64,000 bases of DNA. Origin: JALYXI01 sp963716685. GTDB taxonomy: Bacteria; Acidobacteriota; Terriglobia; Bryobacterales; Bryobacteraceae. The DNA lies in contig CAVQTR010000006.1 in the NCBI GenBank assembly GCA_963716685.1, positions 744,001 to 808,000 of the forward strand. Reading direction: 5' to 3'. Of this stretch, positions 49,421 through 58,394 are shown one piece after another. A program made the position numbers and the translations under genes. The notes under the pieces were generated by a model. It saw only the letters and a list, made by a program, of their open reading frames with translations, was not told where the DNA came from and did not search any database. Numbering within the stretch: position 1 is the first letter of the stretch; the number at the start of each line of letters is the position of its first letter.

Positions 49421-52161
49421 TGAAGAAGCAACATGTTTACTCGTTCGGTGACGGCACAGCCGACGGCGACGGAAAAATGAAGGATGTGCTCGGCGGCAAG
49501 GGCGCCGGGCTCGCGGAAATGTCGCGCGCGGGTCTGCCCGTGCCCCCCGGCTTCACCGTCGCCACGGAAGTCTGCAACATGTACTTCGAGAACGGCAACC
49601 GGACGCCGGACGAAATCGAAAAGGAAGTGGACCACGCGCTCGCGGTTCTCGAAAAGCGCATGGGTCAGAAACTGGGTGATCCGAAGAATCCACTGCTGGT
49701 CAGCGTACGCTCCGGCGCGAAGTTCTCCATGCCGGGCATGATGGACACCATCCTCAATCTGGGCCTGAACGATCACACCGTCGCTGGCCTGATCAGTAAA
49801 AGCGGCAACGAGCGGTTCGCGTACGATTGCTACCGCCGTTTCATCCAGATGTTCGGCAACGTGGTGCTCGATATGGGTAAGCACGGCTTTGACGAATTGT
49901 TTGACGCGCGCAAGAAGAAGTCGCGCGCGAAGCTCGATACGGATTTAACCGCCGAAGATCTGAAAGCCATCATCAGCGAGTACAAGAAATACGTCCAGAA
50001 GAAGACCGGCAAGCCGTTTCCGCAGGAGCCCCGCGAACAGCTCAGCATGGCTCGCGACGCCGTTTTTCGCTCCTGGAATGGCGATCGCGCCATCGTTTAT
50101 CGGCGCATGGAAAAAATTCCCGACGATATCGGCACAGCCGTAAATATCCAGGCTATGGTGTTCGGCAACATGGGCGACACTTCCGCTACCGGCGTCGGTT
50201 TCACCCGCAACCCTTCCACCGGCGAGAAGGTGTTCTATGGCGAGTTCCTGGTCAATGCTCAGGGTGAGGACGTGGTCGCTGGCATCCGTACCCCGCAGCC
50301 TATCGCGAAATTGGAAGAAGTACTGCCGGAAGCCTTCAACCAGCTGCGCGAAATCACCACCAACCTGGAGAAGCACTACCGCGACGTCCAGGACTTCGAG
50401 TTCACCATCGAAGACAAAAAGCTGTACATGCTGCAGACGCGCAACGGTAAGCGCACCGGGCCGGCGGCCGTGAACATTGCCGTACAGATGGTGCACGAAG
50501 GGCTTATCGATAAGAAGGAAGCGGTTCTGCGCGTTGCCCCGCAGCAACTCGATCAGCTGCTGCACCCCATTCTGGATCCCAACTCCACCAAGGATCTGCA
50601 GGAGCTGGCGACCGGGCTTCCGGCTTCTCCGGGTGCCGCCGTCGGCCGCGTGGTTTTTAATTCCGATGAAGCCGTGAAGCAGGCGGCGAAGAGCCCCGTA
50701 ATTCTGGTGCGCGGCGAAACCACGCCGGACGACATCCACGGCATGGAAGTGGCCAAGGGCATTCTCACCGCGCGCGGTGGCATGACCAGTCACGCCGCCG
50801 TCGTCGCTCGCGGTATGGGCCGCCCCTGCGTCGCCGGTGCGGGCGCGCTGGATATCAGTGAAGCCCGTCGCTCCATGGAAGTTCTTTCGCACGGCAAGAA
50901 GATCACCGTGAAAGAAGGTGAGTGGATTTCGCTGAACGGTTCCACCGGTGAAGTCTTTGTGGGACAGGCCAACACCACCGAAGCCGATCCGAATTCCGGC
51001 AGCCTTGCCGAGTTCATGACGTGGGCCGACGAGTTCCGCGGCAGCTTTGGCGTCCGCGCCAATGCCGATATTCCGCGCGATGCCAAAGTCGCCCGCCAGT
51101 TCGGCGCCGAAGGCATTGGCCTGTGCCGCACGGAGCACATGTTCTTCGCCGAAGATCGCATCCCGTTCATGCAGGCGATGATTCTGGCGCGCGATGAAAA
51201 GAGCCGCCGCAAGGCGCTCCTGAAGCTGCTTCCCATGCAGCGCGCCGATTTCGCCGGCCTGTTCAAAGCGATGGACGGCTTCCCTGTCGTGATCCGCACG
51301 CTCGATCCGCCGCTCCATGAGTTCCTGCCGAAACGCGAGAACCTGATGGTGGATCTGGCCAAACTGCCCAACGCCGATCTGGCTTCGAAGAAGGAAATGT
51401 CGAAGCGCTACGGCTTTCCGGTCGGTGAGCTGAAGAAGCAGCTGCCCGAGTTGCTGAAGCGCGTGGAAGAACTGCACGAGTTTAACCCCATGCTGGGGCA
51501 TCGCGGCTGCCGCCTCGGTGTCACCTACCCCGAGATCACCGAAATGCAGGCGCGCGCCATATTCGAAGCCGCCGTGCAGGTCGCCAAGAAGGGAATCAAC
51601 GTGATTCCCGAAGTGATGATCCCGCTGATCGGCTCCGTCGAAGAGCTCGACAACCAGAAGAAGATCGTCGTCAAAGTCGCCGAAGAAGTGCTCGGAAAGG
51701 CCGGCCATGAAGGACCTGAAGTATATGGTCGGCACCATGATCGAGATCCCGCGCGCGGCGCTCACCGCCGATCGCGTCGCGAAATCGGCCGAGTTCTTCA
51801 GCTTCGGCACCAACGATCTAACCCAGACCACCATGGGTCTTTCGCGCGACGACTATACGAAGTTCCAGGACGACTACACCAAGGCCAAAATCTTCAACGC
51901 AACGATCCGTTCGCCGTTCTCGATCAGGAAGGCGTGGGCAAGCTTGTGGAGATGGCGGTCAAGCTTGGCCGCGGGGCCAACGAGCATTTGGAAGTCGGCA
52001 TCTGTGGCGAGCACGGCGGTGAACCCAGTTCCGTGCAGTTCTGCTATCGCATCGGCATGAATTACGTTTCCTGCTCGCCGTACCGCGTGCCCATCGCGCG
52101 CCTTGCGGCGGCGCAGGCGGCCATCGAAGGCGATAAGTCCGAGATGTCCCGCACCGCTTAA
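49420..52161 (+). CDS. ppdK: Pyruvate, phosphate dikinase, with a compensated double frameshift
   Basis: 913 residues as read, close to normal (about 875-900). It interconverts pyruvate + ATP + Pi and PEP + AMP + PPi. N-terminal ATP-grasp domain (GGKGAGLAEMSRAGLPVPPGF), phosphohistidine site GGMTSHAAVVARGMGRPC (His), C-terminal PEP domain (GAEGIGLCRTEHMFF, GHRGCRLGVTYPEITEMQARA) and GICGEHGGEPSSVQF with the catalytic Cys. Between about 51710 and 51900 this frame reads nonsense, while the +1 frame there encodes the expected KYMVGTMIEIPRAALTAD and FFSFGTNDLTQTT, with the Mg-binding Glu and Asp. So one extra base near 51712 and one lost near 51899: sequencing error or an inactivating change. Confidence 0.92.
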   Translation: MKKQHVYSFGDGTADGDGKMKDVLGGKGAGLAEMSRAGLPVPPGFTVATEVCNMYFENGNRTPDEIEKEVDHALAVLEKRMGQKLGDPKNPLLVSVRSGAKFSMPGMMDTILNLGLNDHTVAGLISKSGNERFAYDCYRRFIQMFGNVVLDMGKHGFDELFDARKKKSRAKLDTDLTAEDLKAIISEYKKYVQKKTGKPFPQEPREQLSMARDAVFRSWNGDRAIVYRRMEKIPDDIGTAVNIQAMVFGNMGDTSATGVGFTRNPSTGEKVFYGEFLVNAQGEDVVAGIRTPQPIAKLEEVLPEAFNQLREITTNLEKHYRDVQDFEFTIEDKKLYMLQTRNGKRTGPAAVNIAVQMVHEGLIDKKEAVLRVAPQQLDQLLHPILDPNSTKDLQELATGLPASPGAAVGRVVFNSDEAVKQAAKSPVILVRGETTPDDIHGMEVAKGILTARGGMTSHAAVVARGMGRPCVAGAGALDISEARRSMEVLSHGKKITVKEGEWISLNGSTGEVFVGQANTTEADPNSGSLAEFMTWADEFRGSFGVRANADIPRDAKVARQFGAEGIGLCRTEHMFFAEDRIPFMQAMILARDEKSRRKALLKLLPMQRADFAGLFKAMDGFPVVIRTLDPPLHEFLPKRENLMVDLAKLPNADLASKKEMSKRYGFPVGELKKQLPELLKRVEELHEFNPMLGHRGCRLGVTYPEITEMQARAIFEAAVQVAKKGINVIPEVMIPLIGSVEELDNQKKIVVKVAEEVLGKAGHEGPEVYGRHHDRDPARGAHRRSRREIGRVLQLRHQRSNPDHHGSFARRLYEVPGRLHQGQNLQRNDPFAVLDQEGVGKLVEMAVKLGRGANEHLEVGICGEHGGEPSSVQFCYRIGMNYVSCSPYRVPIARLAAAQAAIEGDKSEMSRTA

Positions 52162-52178
52162 CCTGTCTTTTCCCCTCC

Positions 52179-52205
52179 ACCGGCTCTCCGTTCAGGAGAG
52201 CCGGT
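52179..52205. terminator. Strong hairpin after ppdK
   Basis: Perfect 11-bp stem ACCGGCTCTCC/GGAGAGCCGGT with a 5-nt loop, 18 bp after the ppdK stop. No T run, so perhaps Rho-assisted; it separates the glyS-ppdK operon from the dehydratase gene. Confidence 0.6.
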
Positions 52206-52268
52206 CATATCTCCCCTGCTTCACCGCTTAAATTCCACAGTTGCTGCCGCCGCTTCCCGCGCGATGTA

Positions 52269-54038
52269 ATGGGCCTGATGAAACTGCGCAGTCAGGAATG
52301 GTGGACCGGTCCCGAGTACTATGCGTTCGCGCGCCGCGCGTGGCTGCGGTCCGAAGGCTTTGCCCCGGATATGTTCCAGGGCAAGCCCGTTATTGGCATC
52401 TGTAACTCCTGGAGTGAGCTAAACAATTGCAACGCGCATCTGCGCACCGTCGCTGAAGCAGTCAAGCGTGGCGTGTGGACCGCAGGAGGCGTTCCACTCG
52501 AATTTCCCACCATTTCCCTCGGCGAAATGTTCATGAAGCCCACCGCCATGCTGTTTCGCAATCTGATGGCGATGGATGTCGAGGAATGCATTCGCGCCAA
52601 CCCGCTCGATGGTGTGGTGCTGCTGTGCGGCTGCGACAAGACCACTCCCGCGCAGCTGATGGGCTGCGCCAGCGCGGATCTCCCGGCCATCGTGGTCCCC
52701 GGCGGCCCCATGCTCAGCGGCCAGTGGAAAGACAAAAAACTCGGCTCCGGCACGGACGGCCGCAAGCTGTTTGACCTCTACCGCGCGGGCAAACTCAACG
52801 ACGAGGAATTGTGCGAAATCGAAGGCGGGCTCTCGCGCAGCGCCGGCCACTGCACCGTGATGGGCACCGCCAGCACCATGACAAGCCTGGCCGAAGCACT
52901 GGGCATGACCCTCACCGGCTGCGCCAATATCCCCGCGGTGGATTCCCGCCGCCTCACCATGGCCGAAATGAGCGGCCGCCGCATTGTCGAGATGGTGCGC
53001 GAAGACCTGCGCCCTTCCCAGATCATGACGCGCCACGCCATCGAGAATGCCATTACCGTAAACATGGCCATTGGGGGATCCACGAACGCCGTGATACACT
53101 TGCTCGCGCTGGCCGGGCGCTTGGGAATCGAACTGGACATGGGCGCATTCGACGAAATCTCGCGGCGCACGCCCTACATCGTGAACGTGAAACCTTCCGG
53201 CGAGTTTTTGATGGAAGACTTCTTCGCCGCAGGTGGCGTGCCCGTCGTGATGCGCGAAGTGCTCCCTCTGCTGCATGGGGACACGCTTACCGTCACCGGC
53301 AGGACGATCGCGGAAAACGTGGCGGCCGCCGTTTGCTACCGGCCCGAGGTGATCCGTCCCGCGGCCGAACCGCTGCACGGGGAAGGCGGAACCGTGGTGC
53401 TGTACGGTAATCTCGCTCCGGATGGCGCTGTCCTGAAGCAAACCGCCGCGTCCCCATCCTTACTCCACCATCGCGGACCTGCCTACGTATTCGAAACCTA
53501 CGCGCAAATGCATCAGGAAATCGATCGGGACGATCTGCCGGTCACGCCGGAAACCGTGCTCGTGATGAAGAATTGCGGTCCGAAAGGCGGCCCCGGTTTC
53601 CCGGAATGGGGACAGATTCCCCTGCCGCGCAAGCTGCTGCAGCAGGGCGTGGTGGATATGGTTCGCATCAGCGACGCGCGCATGAGCGGTACCAGCTTCG
53701 GCACCGTGGTGCTGCATATTGCTCCCGAGTCCTACATCGGCGGCCCACTGGCGGCAGTACAGACCGGCGACATGATCGAGCTCAATACGGATGCGCGGAC
53801 CATCAACCTGCTGGTGCCCGACGAGGAAATCGCCGCGCGGCTCGCGCGTTACCAGCCGCCCGCGCCCAAATACGAACGCGGCTACGGAAAGCTCTTCCTG
53901 GAACATGTCACCCAGGCCAACCTCGGCTGCGATTTCGATTTTCTGCGCGCTACGCCAGTACCACAATCGGATGGTAAACGTTCGGCAGAACCGCCTCACC
54001 AATCGCGATCAGAATCCCTTCGTGATTCACGGCTTTGA
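52269..54038 (+). CDS. IlvD/Edd-family sugar-acid dehydratase
   Basis: 589 residues from the ATG at 52269; an ATG three codons later (MKLRSQEWW) is equally possible. It belongs to the iron-sulfur dehydratases that remove water from sugar acids or dihydroxy acids. Cluster cysteines are in GICNSWSELNNCNAH, LCGCDKTTPAQLMG and AGHCTVMGTASTM; ARMSGTSFGT is near the C-terminus. The RSQEWW opening and size fit the L-arabonate/xylonate-type branch more than IlvD itself. The usual C-terminus CDFDFL is followed by about 30 extra Ser/Arg-rich residues that overlap truB by 89 bp, probably a lost stop codon. Confidence 0.9.
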   Translation: MGLMKLRSQEWWTGPEYYAFARRAWLRSEGFAPDMFQGKPVIGICNSWSELNNCNAHLRTVAEAVKRGVWTAGGVPLEFPTISLGEMFMKPTAMLFRNLMAMDVEECIRANPLDGVVLLCGCDKTTPAQLMGCASADLPAIVVPGGPMLSGQWKDKKLGSGTDGRKLFDLYRAGKLNDEELCEIEGGLSRSAGHCTVMGTASTMTSLAEALGMTLTGCANIPAVDSRRLTMAEMSGRRIVEMVREDLRPSQIMTRHAIENAITVNMAIGGSTNAVIHLLALAGRLGIELDMGAFDEISRRTPYIVNVKPSGEFLMEDFFAAGGVPVVMREVLPLLHGDTLTVTGRTIAENVAAAVCYRPEVIRPAAEPLHGEGGTVVLYGNLAPDGAVLKQTAASPSLLHHRGPAYVFETYAQMHQEIDRDDLPVTPETVLVMKNCGPKGGPGFPEWGQIPLPRKLLQQGVVDMVRISDARMSGTSFGTVVLHIAPESYIGGPLAAVQTGDMIELNTDARTINLLVPDEEIAARLARYQPPAPKYERGYGKLFLEHVTQANLGCDFDFLRATPVPQSDGKRSAEPPHQSRSESLRDSRL

Positions 54039-54831
54039 CCAGCGAGGAGCCTGCCGGAGTGAACGGCGAACCATGAAAATCACGGCCCTGCCGAACCTGC
54101 GCGGCCGTGATGTCGTCCACGAAAATACGGGGGAATTGCGGCAGCATTTGCGTAACCGGAATCAGCGCTTCGCTCAGCCGCTCTGCATCCGCAAGCGCCT
54201 GCAGCTCGGCCACAGTGCGCGCGCCAGCCACAGTGAACTCGCCCGATGCCAGACGCCGCAGTTCCTGCAGATGCGCCCCGCATCCAAGCGCCTGACCCAG
54301 ATCGTGCGCAATTGAGCGCACATACGTACCGCCGGAACAGCGCACGCGAAGGCGCACATCGCCGCCCGCGTAATCCAGAATGGTGAGTTCGTAAATCTCG
54401 ACGTCCACCGCCGATAGCTCCACCGGCGTGTTTTTGCGCGCGGACTGATATGCCGGCACGCCGTCCACCTTCTTCGCCGAATACTGCGGGGGCATCTGCG
54501 AAATAGGACCCCGAAACGCCTGCAGCGCCGCTTCCAGCTGCGCGAGAGAAAACGACACAGCCACCTGCTCCGAGACAGGTTTTCCCGCGCGATCGTAGGT
54601 ATCCGTCGCAAAGCCAAGCCGAACCACCGCTTCATAAGTCTTGTCCGCTTTTGTATAGAACCGCGCCAGCCTGGTCCCCTGGCCCACAATCAGCGGCAGC
54701 ACGCCCGTCGCGATCGGGTCCAAGGTACCCAAGTGGCCCACCTTGCGGGTACGGGCGATGCCACGAAACTTGCCCACCACATCATGAGAAGTCCACCCCT
54801 CGGACTTGTCGACAACGACGACCCCGTCCAC
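53950..54831 (-). CDS. truB: tRNA pseudouridine(55) synthase
   Basis: 293 residues. It makes pseudouridine 55 in the T loop of tRNA. The catalytic Asp is in GHLGTLDPIATGVLPL; MDGVVVVDKSEGWTSHDVV opens the protein, and SGGTYVRSIAHDLG and QMPPQYSAKKVDGVPAYQSAR are conserved. A PUA-like C-terminal domain follows (about 215-293). Its 3' end overlaps the convergent dehydratase gene by 89 bp. It starts 2 bp after the glutaminyl-cyclase-like gene ends. Confidence 0.96.
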   Translation of the reverse strand: MDGVVVVDKSEGWTSHDVVGKFRGIARTRKVGHLGTLDPIATGVLPLIVGQGTRLARFYTKADKTYEAVVRLGFATDTYDRAGKPVSEQVAVSFSLAQLEAALQAFRGPISQMPPQYSAKKVDGVPAYQSARKNTPVELSAVDVEIYELTILDYAGGDVRLRVRCSGGTYVRSIAHDLGQALGCGAHLQELRRLASGEFTVAGARTVAELQALADAERLSEALIPVTQMLPQFPRIFVDDITAAQVRQGRDFHGSPFTPAGSSLVKAVNHEGILIAIGEAVLPNVYHPIVVLA

Positions 54832-54833
54832 CC

Positions 54834-55709
54834 CTACTGCGCTTCCAGTTCTTTGATCACTGCCTGCACCACTGTCCCAACCACCTGCAGACTTTGGGCG
54901 CTCAGCTTGTCCATGGTGTCCTGCGGCGTGTGCCAGTAAGCATTGTCCGGGCCGTAATCGAAGTCGATCAAATCGAGCGCCTTAACTCCCTTTTGGATGA
55001 ACGGAACGTGATCGTCCCCGGTTACACCGCCGCTCGTCAGGAAGCTATGGGTGAAGCCGAGTCGCGAGGCGGTGTCCCACACCAGCTTCTCCAACGACCC
55101 GGCGGAACCCGAGTTGTAAACCAGGCCAAGATCCTTATCCCCGATCATGTCCACGTTGATTAAAGCCTTGATCCGGGGCAGCATGCCTTCCGCCGCCCAT
55201 TTGTCGGCCAAGTGACGGCTGCCGTACAGGCTGTTGGTGTCCGTCCACTCTCCATACGCCTCTTCGCCATCGAAGAAAACCAAATAAACGTCGTCTTTTC
55301 GCGGCGTGCCCTGCAGCGCCTCCGCCATCTCCAGCAGAAAACCCGTTGAAGAACCGCCATCGTTGGCGCCCACGAATTTGGGAATCGTCTTGGTGTCGTA
55401 ATGGCCGCTGATCACAATGGCCTTCCCCGACGTACCGGGAAACTTCGCGATGATATTGATCATCGGCACCGGACCCTGCGGCGCAGCGCCGTTGAACCGG
55501 TCCTCAGTTACCTGGCATCCGCGCGATTTCAGCTGCGCCAGGATATAGGCCTGCAGCTTGTGAATGGCCGGACTGTTGGGAGGCCGTTCGCCGAACGCTA
55601 CCGCTTTCGCCGTGAACTCCAGCGCGCGCGCGCCGCTGAAGTCTTTTCCTTCGGCCGCCGCGCCAAGGCACACAAGTGCCGCAATCAGGACGAACGTTTT
55701 GCTGTGCAT
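54834..55709 (-). CDS. Exported M28-type zinc enzyme, glutaminyl-peptide cyclotransferase-like
   Basis: 291 residues from the ATG at 55709, giving a signal peptide (MHSKTFVLIAALVCLGAAA); it overlaps the methyltransferase stop by 25 bp. Zinc ligands of the M28 fold: VISGHYDTK (His), GANDGGSST (Asp), FFDGEEAY (Glu pair), NVDMIGD (Asp) and WHTPQDT (His). The stretch GEEAYGEWTDTNSLYGSRHLA, and DDHVPFIQKGVKALDLI later, resemble the animal-type glutaminyl cyclases more than aminopeptidases. It may cyclise N-terminal Gln of exported peptides (inference); an aminopeptidase role cannot be excluded. Confidence 0.88.
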   Translation of the reverse strand: MHSKTFVLIAALVCLGAAAEGKDFSGARALEFTAKAVAFGERPPNSPAIHKLQAYILAQLKSRGCQVTEDRFNGAAPQGPVPMINIIAKFPGTSGKAIVISGHYDTKTIPKFVGANDGGSSTGFLLEMAEALQGTPRKDDVYLVFFDGEEAYGEWTDTNSLYGSRHLADKWAAEGMLPRIKALINVDMIGDKDLGLVYNSGSAGSLEKLVWDTASRLGFTHSFLTSGGVTGDDHVPFIQKGVKALDLIDFDYGPDNAYWHTPQDTMDKLSAQSLQVVGTVVQAVIKELEAQ

Positions 55710-56386
55710 AGATAGCCTAATGTGAATTTCCGTTCGCGATCCAGACCGTCGAAAAACGGCAGAATCACTGCCGGCGGGACCAGTAGAAGAGCCGCCGGGA
55801 CGAACAGCAGCCAGCGCGCGCCGCCTGTAAAGAATTGTAGTCCGTTCAACAGCCGCCGGGCCAGCAGACGGCAGTACCCGCCGGCGGGAACAATCTCGAT
55901 TTCCACAAAGCCCGCTCCGCGCAGCAGATAGGCCAGGCCATAACGCGTGTAGCGAAAATAGTCGTGAGGCTGCTGATGTACTTCCCATTCGTGGGGCGCC
56001 ACCAGCAGCAGGGGCGCTCCTGGGCGCAGCGCGCGCCCAATCTCCCGCAGGGCCGCGGCCGGTTCGCAAACGTGCTCCAGCGTGACAATATTGATGGCCG
56101 CGTCGAAGCTCGCGGACCGGAACGGCAGCGCCGTCAAATCGGCTACGGCGTCGAGCTGCCGGTAATTCCACGTTGCATCCCCCACCGCCAGATCCACCCC
56201 GATATAACGCTGGTTCCGGAACTCCGCGCAGTAGCGTCCCTCCCCTGCGCCGGCGTCCAGCAGACGCGCACCCGCCGGCAACGCCGCCGCAAAATCTCGC
56301 ACAGCGCTTTCAATCTCCGCTTCGAAGTGCAGCACATGCCGTTTCAGGAATCCCGGCAGCCGGTACGCAATCCGATTGCAGTTCAT
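55685..56386 (-). CDS. Class I SAM-dependent methyltransferase
   Basis: 233 residues. Motif I is LLDAGAGEGRYCAEF, the acidic end of strand 2 is GVDLAVGD, and SASFDAAINIVTLEHVCEPAAALREIGRALRPGAPLLLVAPHEWEVHQQPHDYFRYTRYG is the usual SAM-MTase/polysaccharide-cluster sequence. A hydrophobic segment near the end (WLLFVPAALLLVPPAVILPFF) suggests membrane association. It overlaps the next methyltransferase gene by 4 bp and is part of the GT2-MT-MT run; probably modifies a glycan or glycolipid. Confidence 0.9.
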   Translation of the reverse strand: MNCNRIAYRLPGFLKRHVLHFEAEIESAVRDFAAALPAGARLLDAGAGEGRYCAEFRNQRYIGVDLAVGDATWNYRQLDAVADLTALPFRSASFDAAINIVTLEHVCEPAAALREIGRALRPGAPLLLVAPHEWEVHQQPHDYFRYTRYGLAYLLRGAGFVEIEIVPAGGYCRLLARRLLNGLQFFTGGARWLLFVPAALLLVPPAVILPFFDGLDRERKFTLGYLCTAKRSS

Positions 56387-57315
56387 GACGCGATGCGTGC
56401 TTCAACCATCACGGTGGAACCTGCGCCGAACGCCGCCTCGAGCATGGCAAGAGGCGCCGACGCCAGCACTAAGGCGAGGTATGCGGCGTCTTTCACCAGG
56501 CTTGAGCCACGGCCGCGCACCCGCCGCGCCATGGGGTCCAGCCCGGGCGCCAGGCTCGTCGCCAGCCCGGCCGGATTATCGCGCCAGGAAAACTGCTTCG
56601 TCCGCACTACCGAAAATCCACATGCGCTCAGCAGCTTTGCCAAATCGCGAGCCCGAAAGTCGTTCAGATGCCGAGGCACATCGATGCCGTTCCAGCGCCG
56701 TCCCAGTACCCGGAATTGCCAGCTGTCCAGATTGGGAACCTGTACCACCAGCCGCCCTTTCGGGTGCAGTAATTCGCGCACGGCGCGGAGGTAGACATAC
56801 GGATCCGGAAGATGCTCCACTACATGGAACATCGTCACCACAGAGCAGGAGCCTGCCTGCAGCGGCGTATGGCTCAGGTCTCCGCAAACCACTGGCACAT
56901 GATGGTAATGCCACGCCAGCGCCGCCGCTTCCCGCGAGTTGTCTAATCCAAGCGCCGCAATCCCCTGCTCGCGTAGCATTCCGGCAAACAAGCCGCCGCC
57001 ACACCCCACGTCCAGCACGGCCCCGGTTGCGCCCGCATCGCGCCATGCGCGCCTCACGAAACGCACATGGTCGCGAATCATCAAGCGCCGGTAAAGTTCT
57101 TCGAGGCGTCCCGCAAGCGAAGGCTCAGGTGCAAACCAGTACTGGCGCGGATACCACGCAGCCAATTCGTGCGCCCGAGGCATCGGCTCCAGACGCACCA
57201 TGCCGCACTTCCGGCAGCGCACCACGGGAAAGTGAGCGGACGTGGTGCCATACAGACGATCGCTGCCGCGAAACAATTCCGTGCTCTCATCCGACCGGCA
57301 AAGCAGACAACTCAA
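56383..57315 (-). CDS. SAM-dependent methyltransferase with N-terminal zinc ribbon
   Basis: 310 residues. The start CLLCRSDESTEL and VRCRKCGMVRLEP form a four-cysteine zinc ribbon. The methyltransferase core follows: VLDVGCGGGLFAGMLREQGIAALGLDNS, MFHVVEHLPDPYVYLRAVRELLHPKGRLVVQVPN. This type is common in nucleotide-sugar and surface-glycan clusters. It overlaps both neighbours by 4 bp (ATGA junctions), so the GT2 and the two methyltransferases are co-translated. Confidence 0.91.
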   Translation of the reverse strand: MSCLLCRSDESTELFRGSDRLYGTTSAHFPVVRCRKCGMVRLEPMPRAHELAAWYPRQYWFAPEPSLAGRLEELYRRLMIRDHVRFVRRAWRDAGATGAVLDVGCGGGLFAGMLREQGIAALGLDNSREAAALAWHYHHVPVVCGDLSHTPLQAGSCSVVTMFHVVEHLPDPYVYLRAVRELLHPKGRLVVQVPNLDSWQFRVLGRRWNGIDVPRHLNDFRARDLAKLLSACGFSVVRTKQFSWRDNPAGLATSLAPGLDPMARRVRGRGSSLVKDAAYLALVLASAPLAMLEAAFGAGSTVMVEARIAS

Positions 57316-58349
57316 TGGAGGGCTGCCTGCGTACTCAGTTCACGCAACCCAATCCGGTGATCCAGAATCAGCCGTTTGACCTCCGCAGCTGACAACCGCC
57401 GGACCACGGAGCGGCGCTTCGCCAGGATGCGCGGCAGCAGCAGCAGCGCTTCCCAATCGCCCAGCAGCATCCCCCGCAGCAGCACCCACTTACCGCGCCA
57501 GCCCACAAAAGCTCCCGCTTCCCCTTCACCAGTGAAGGACGCGCGCACCCCCGCTGCAAGTCTCTGCGCGTAATAGAACGGGTTCAGCAGCAGCAGGCTC
57601 CAGGGGAACAGTTTCGCCGCCAGCAGAACGCGATTGCGCTCAATCAGCTTCAGACGCGCCACGCTGCGCAACCCCAGGGTGCTGCCACGGTGATGCCGCA
57701 CCACGGCATGAGGCGTGTAGAGGCATTCCCATCCGGCAATCCGGCCGCGGAGGCCCAATTCCGCATCGTCCGCGTACGCGAAGAAATCCTCGTCGAAGCC
57801 GCCGATTTCGTCCAGCATTTCACGACGGTACATGGCCGCACAGCCGTCCGGCCACAGAACCGGTTCCATGCTATCGAATTGCCCTGCGTCCCTGGCGCCC
57901 GACCCGCGACCGCGGTTTTGGCCATCCGGATAAATCAAATGCCCCGCTTTGTCGATGCGTCCGGGCTCCTCAAAAACCAGAATCTTGGACGCAGCCATGC
58001 CGACGCGCGGCCGGTTTGCAAAAACATCCTTCAGCGCCGTCGCCCAGCCCGCTTCGGCTTCCGCGTCATTGTTTAAGAGCGCAATAAACTCGCCTCGCGC
58101 CGCTGCGATTCCTTGGTTATTCGCAGCACAAAATCCGCGGTTCGCCGCATTTCGAATCAGGCGCACCGCCGGAAATTCGCACTCCACCATCGCGCAGGAC
58201 TCGTCCGTGGAGCCGTTGTCCACCACGATCCGCTCCATACTGACGCCGTTTTGGCACTCCAGGCTTTCCAGGCATTTACGCAGCAGATCGCAGCGATTCC
58301 AATTCACCACCACCGCCGAAATCAATCCGGGAATGCCATTGCTACGCAC
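57312..58349 (-). CDS. Family 2 glycosyltransferase
   Basis: 345 residues, GT-A fold. ISAVVVNWNRCDLLRKCLESL, RIVVDNGSTDESC and EFIALLNNDAEAEAGWATAL (donor/metal Asp pair), GCAAMYRREMLDEIGGFDEDFFAYADDAELGLRGRIAGW form the rhamnosyl/GT2 core. The C-terminal helical part (about 260-345) may touch the membrane. First gene of a run of GT2, two methyltransferases, the cyclase-like enzyme and truB; the divergent gene is RodZ-like. Sugar and acceptor unknown. Confidence 0.92.
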   Translation of the reverse strand: MRSNGIPGLISAVVVNWNRCDLLRKCLESLECQNGVSMERIVVDNGSTDESCAMVECEFPAVRLIRNAANRGFCAANNQGIAAARGEFIALLNNDAEAEAGWATALKDVFANRPRVGMAASKILVFEEPGRIDKAGHLIYPDGQNRGRGSGARDAGQFDSMEPVLWPDGCAAMYRREMLDEIGGFDEDFFAYADDAELGLRGRIAGWECLYTPHAVVRHHRGSTLGLRSVARLKLIERNRVLLAAKLFPWSLLLLNPFYYAQRLAAGVRASFTGEGEAGAFVGWRGKWVLLRGMLLGDWEALLLLPRILAKRRSVVRRLSAAEVKRLILDHRIGLRELSTQAALH

Positions 58350-58394
58350 GAAAGATTACGAAATTTCCCCTGTAGTATTATAACGATAGACGCT

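Noticed and set aside
49945..51834. 629-codon open frame antisense to ppdK
   Set aside because: Shadow frame: low-complexity His/Ala/Gly composition and no recognisable motif, fully inside ppdK.
51700..51905. Programmed ribosomal frameshifting in ppdK
   Set aside because: No slippery heptamer or downstream pseudoknot is evident, and two opposite shifts would be needed; error or mutation is simpler.
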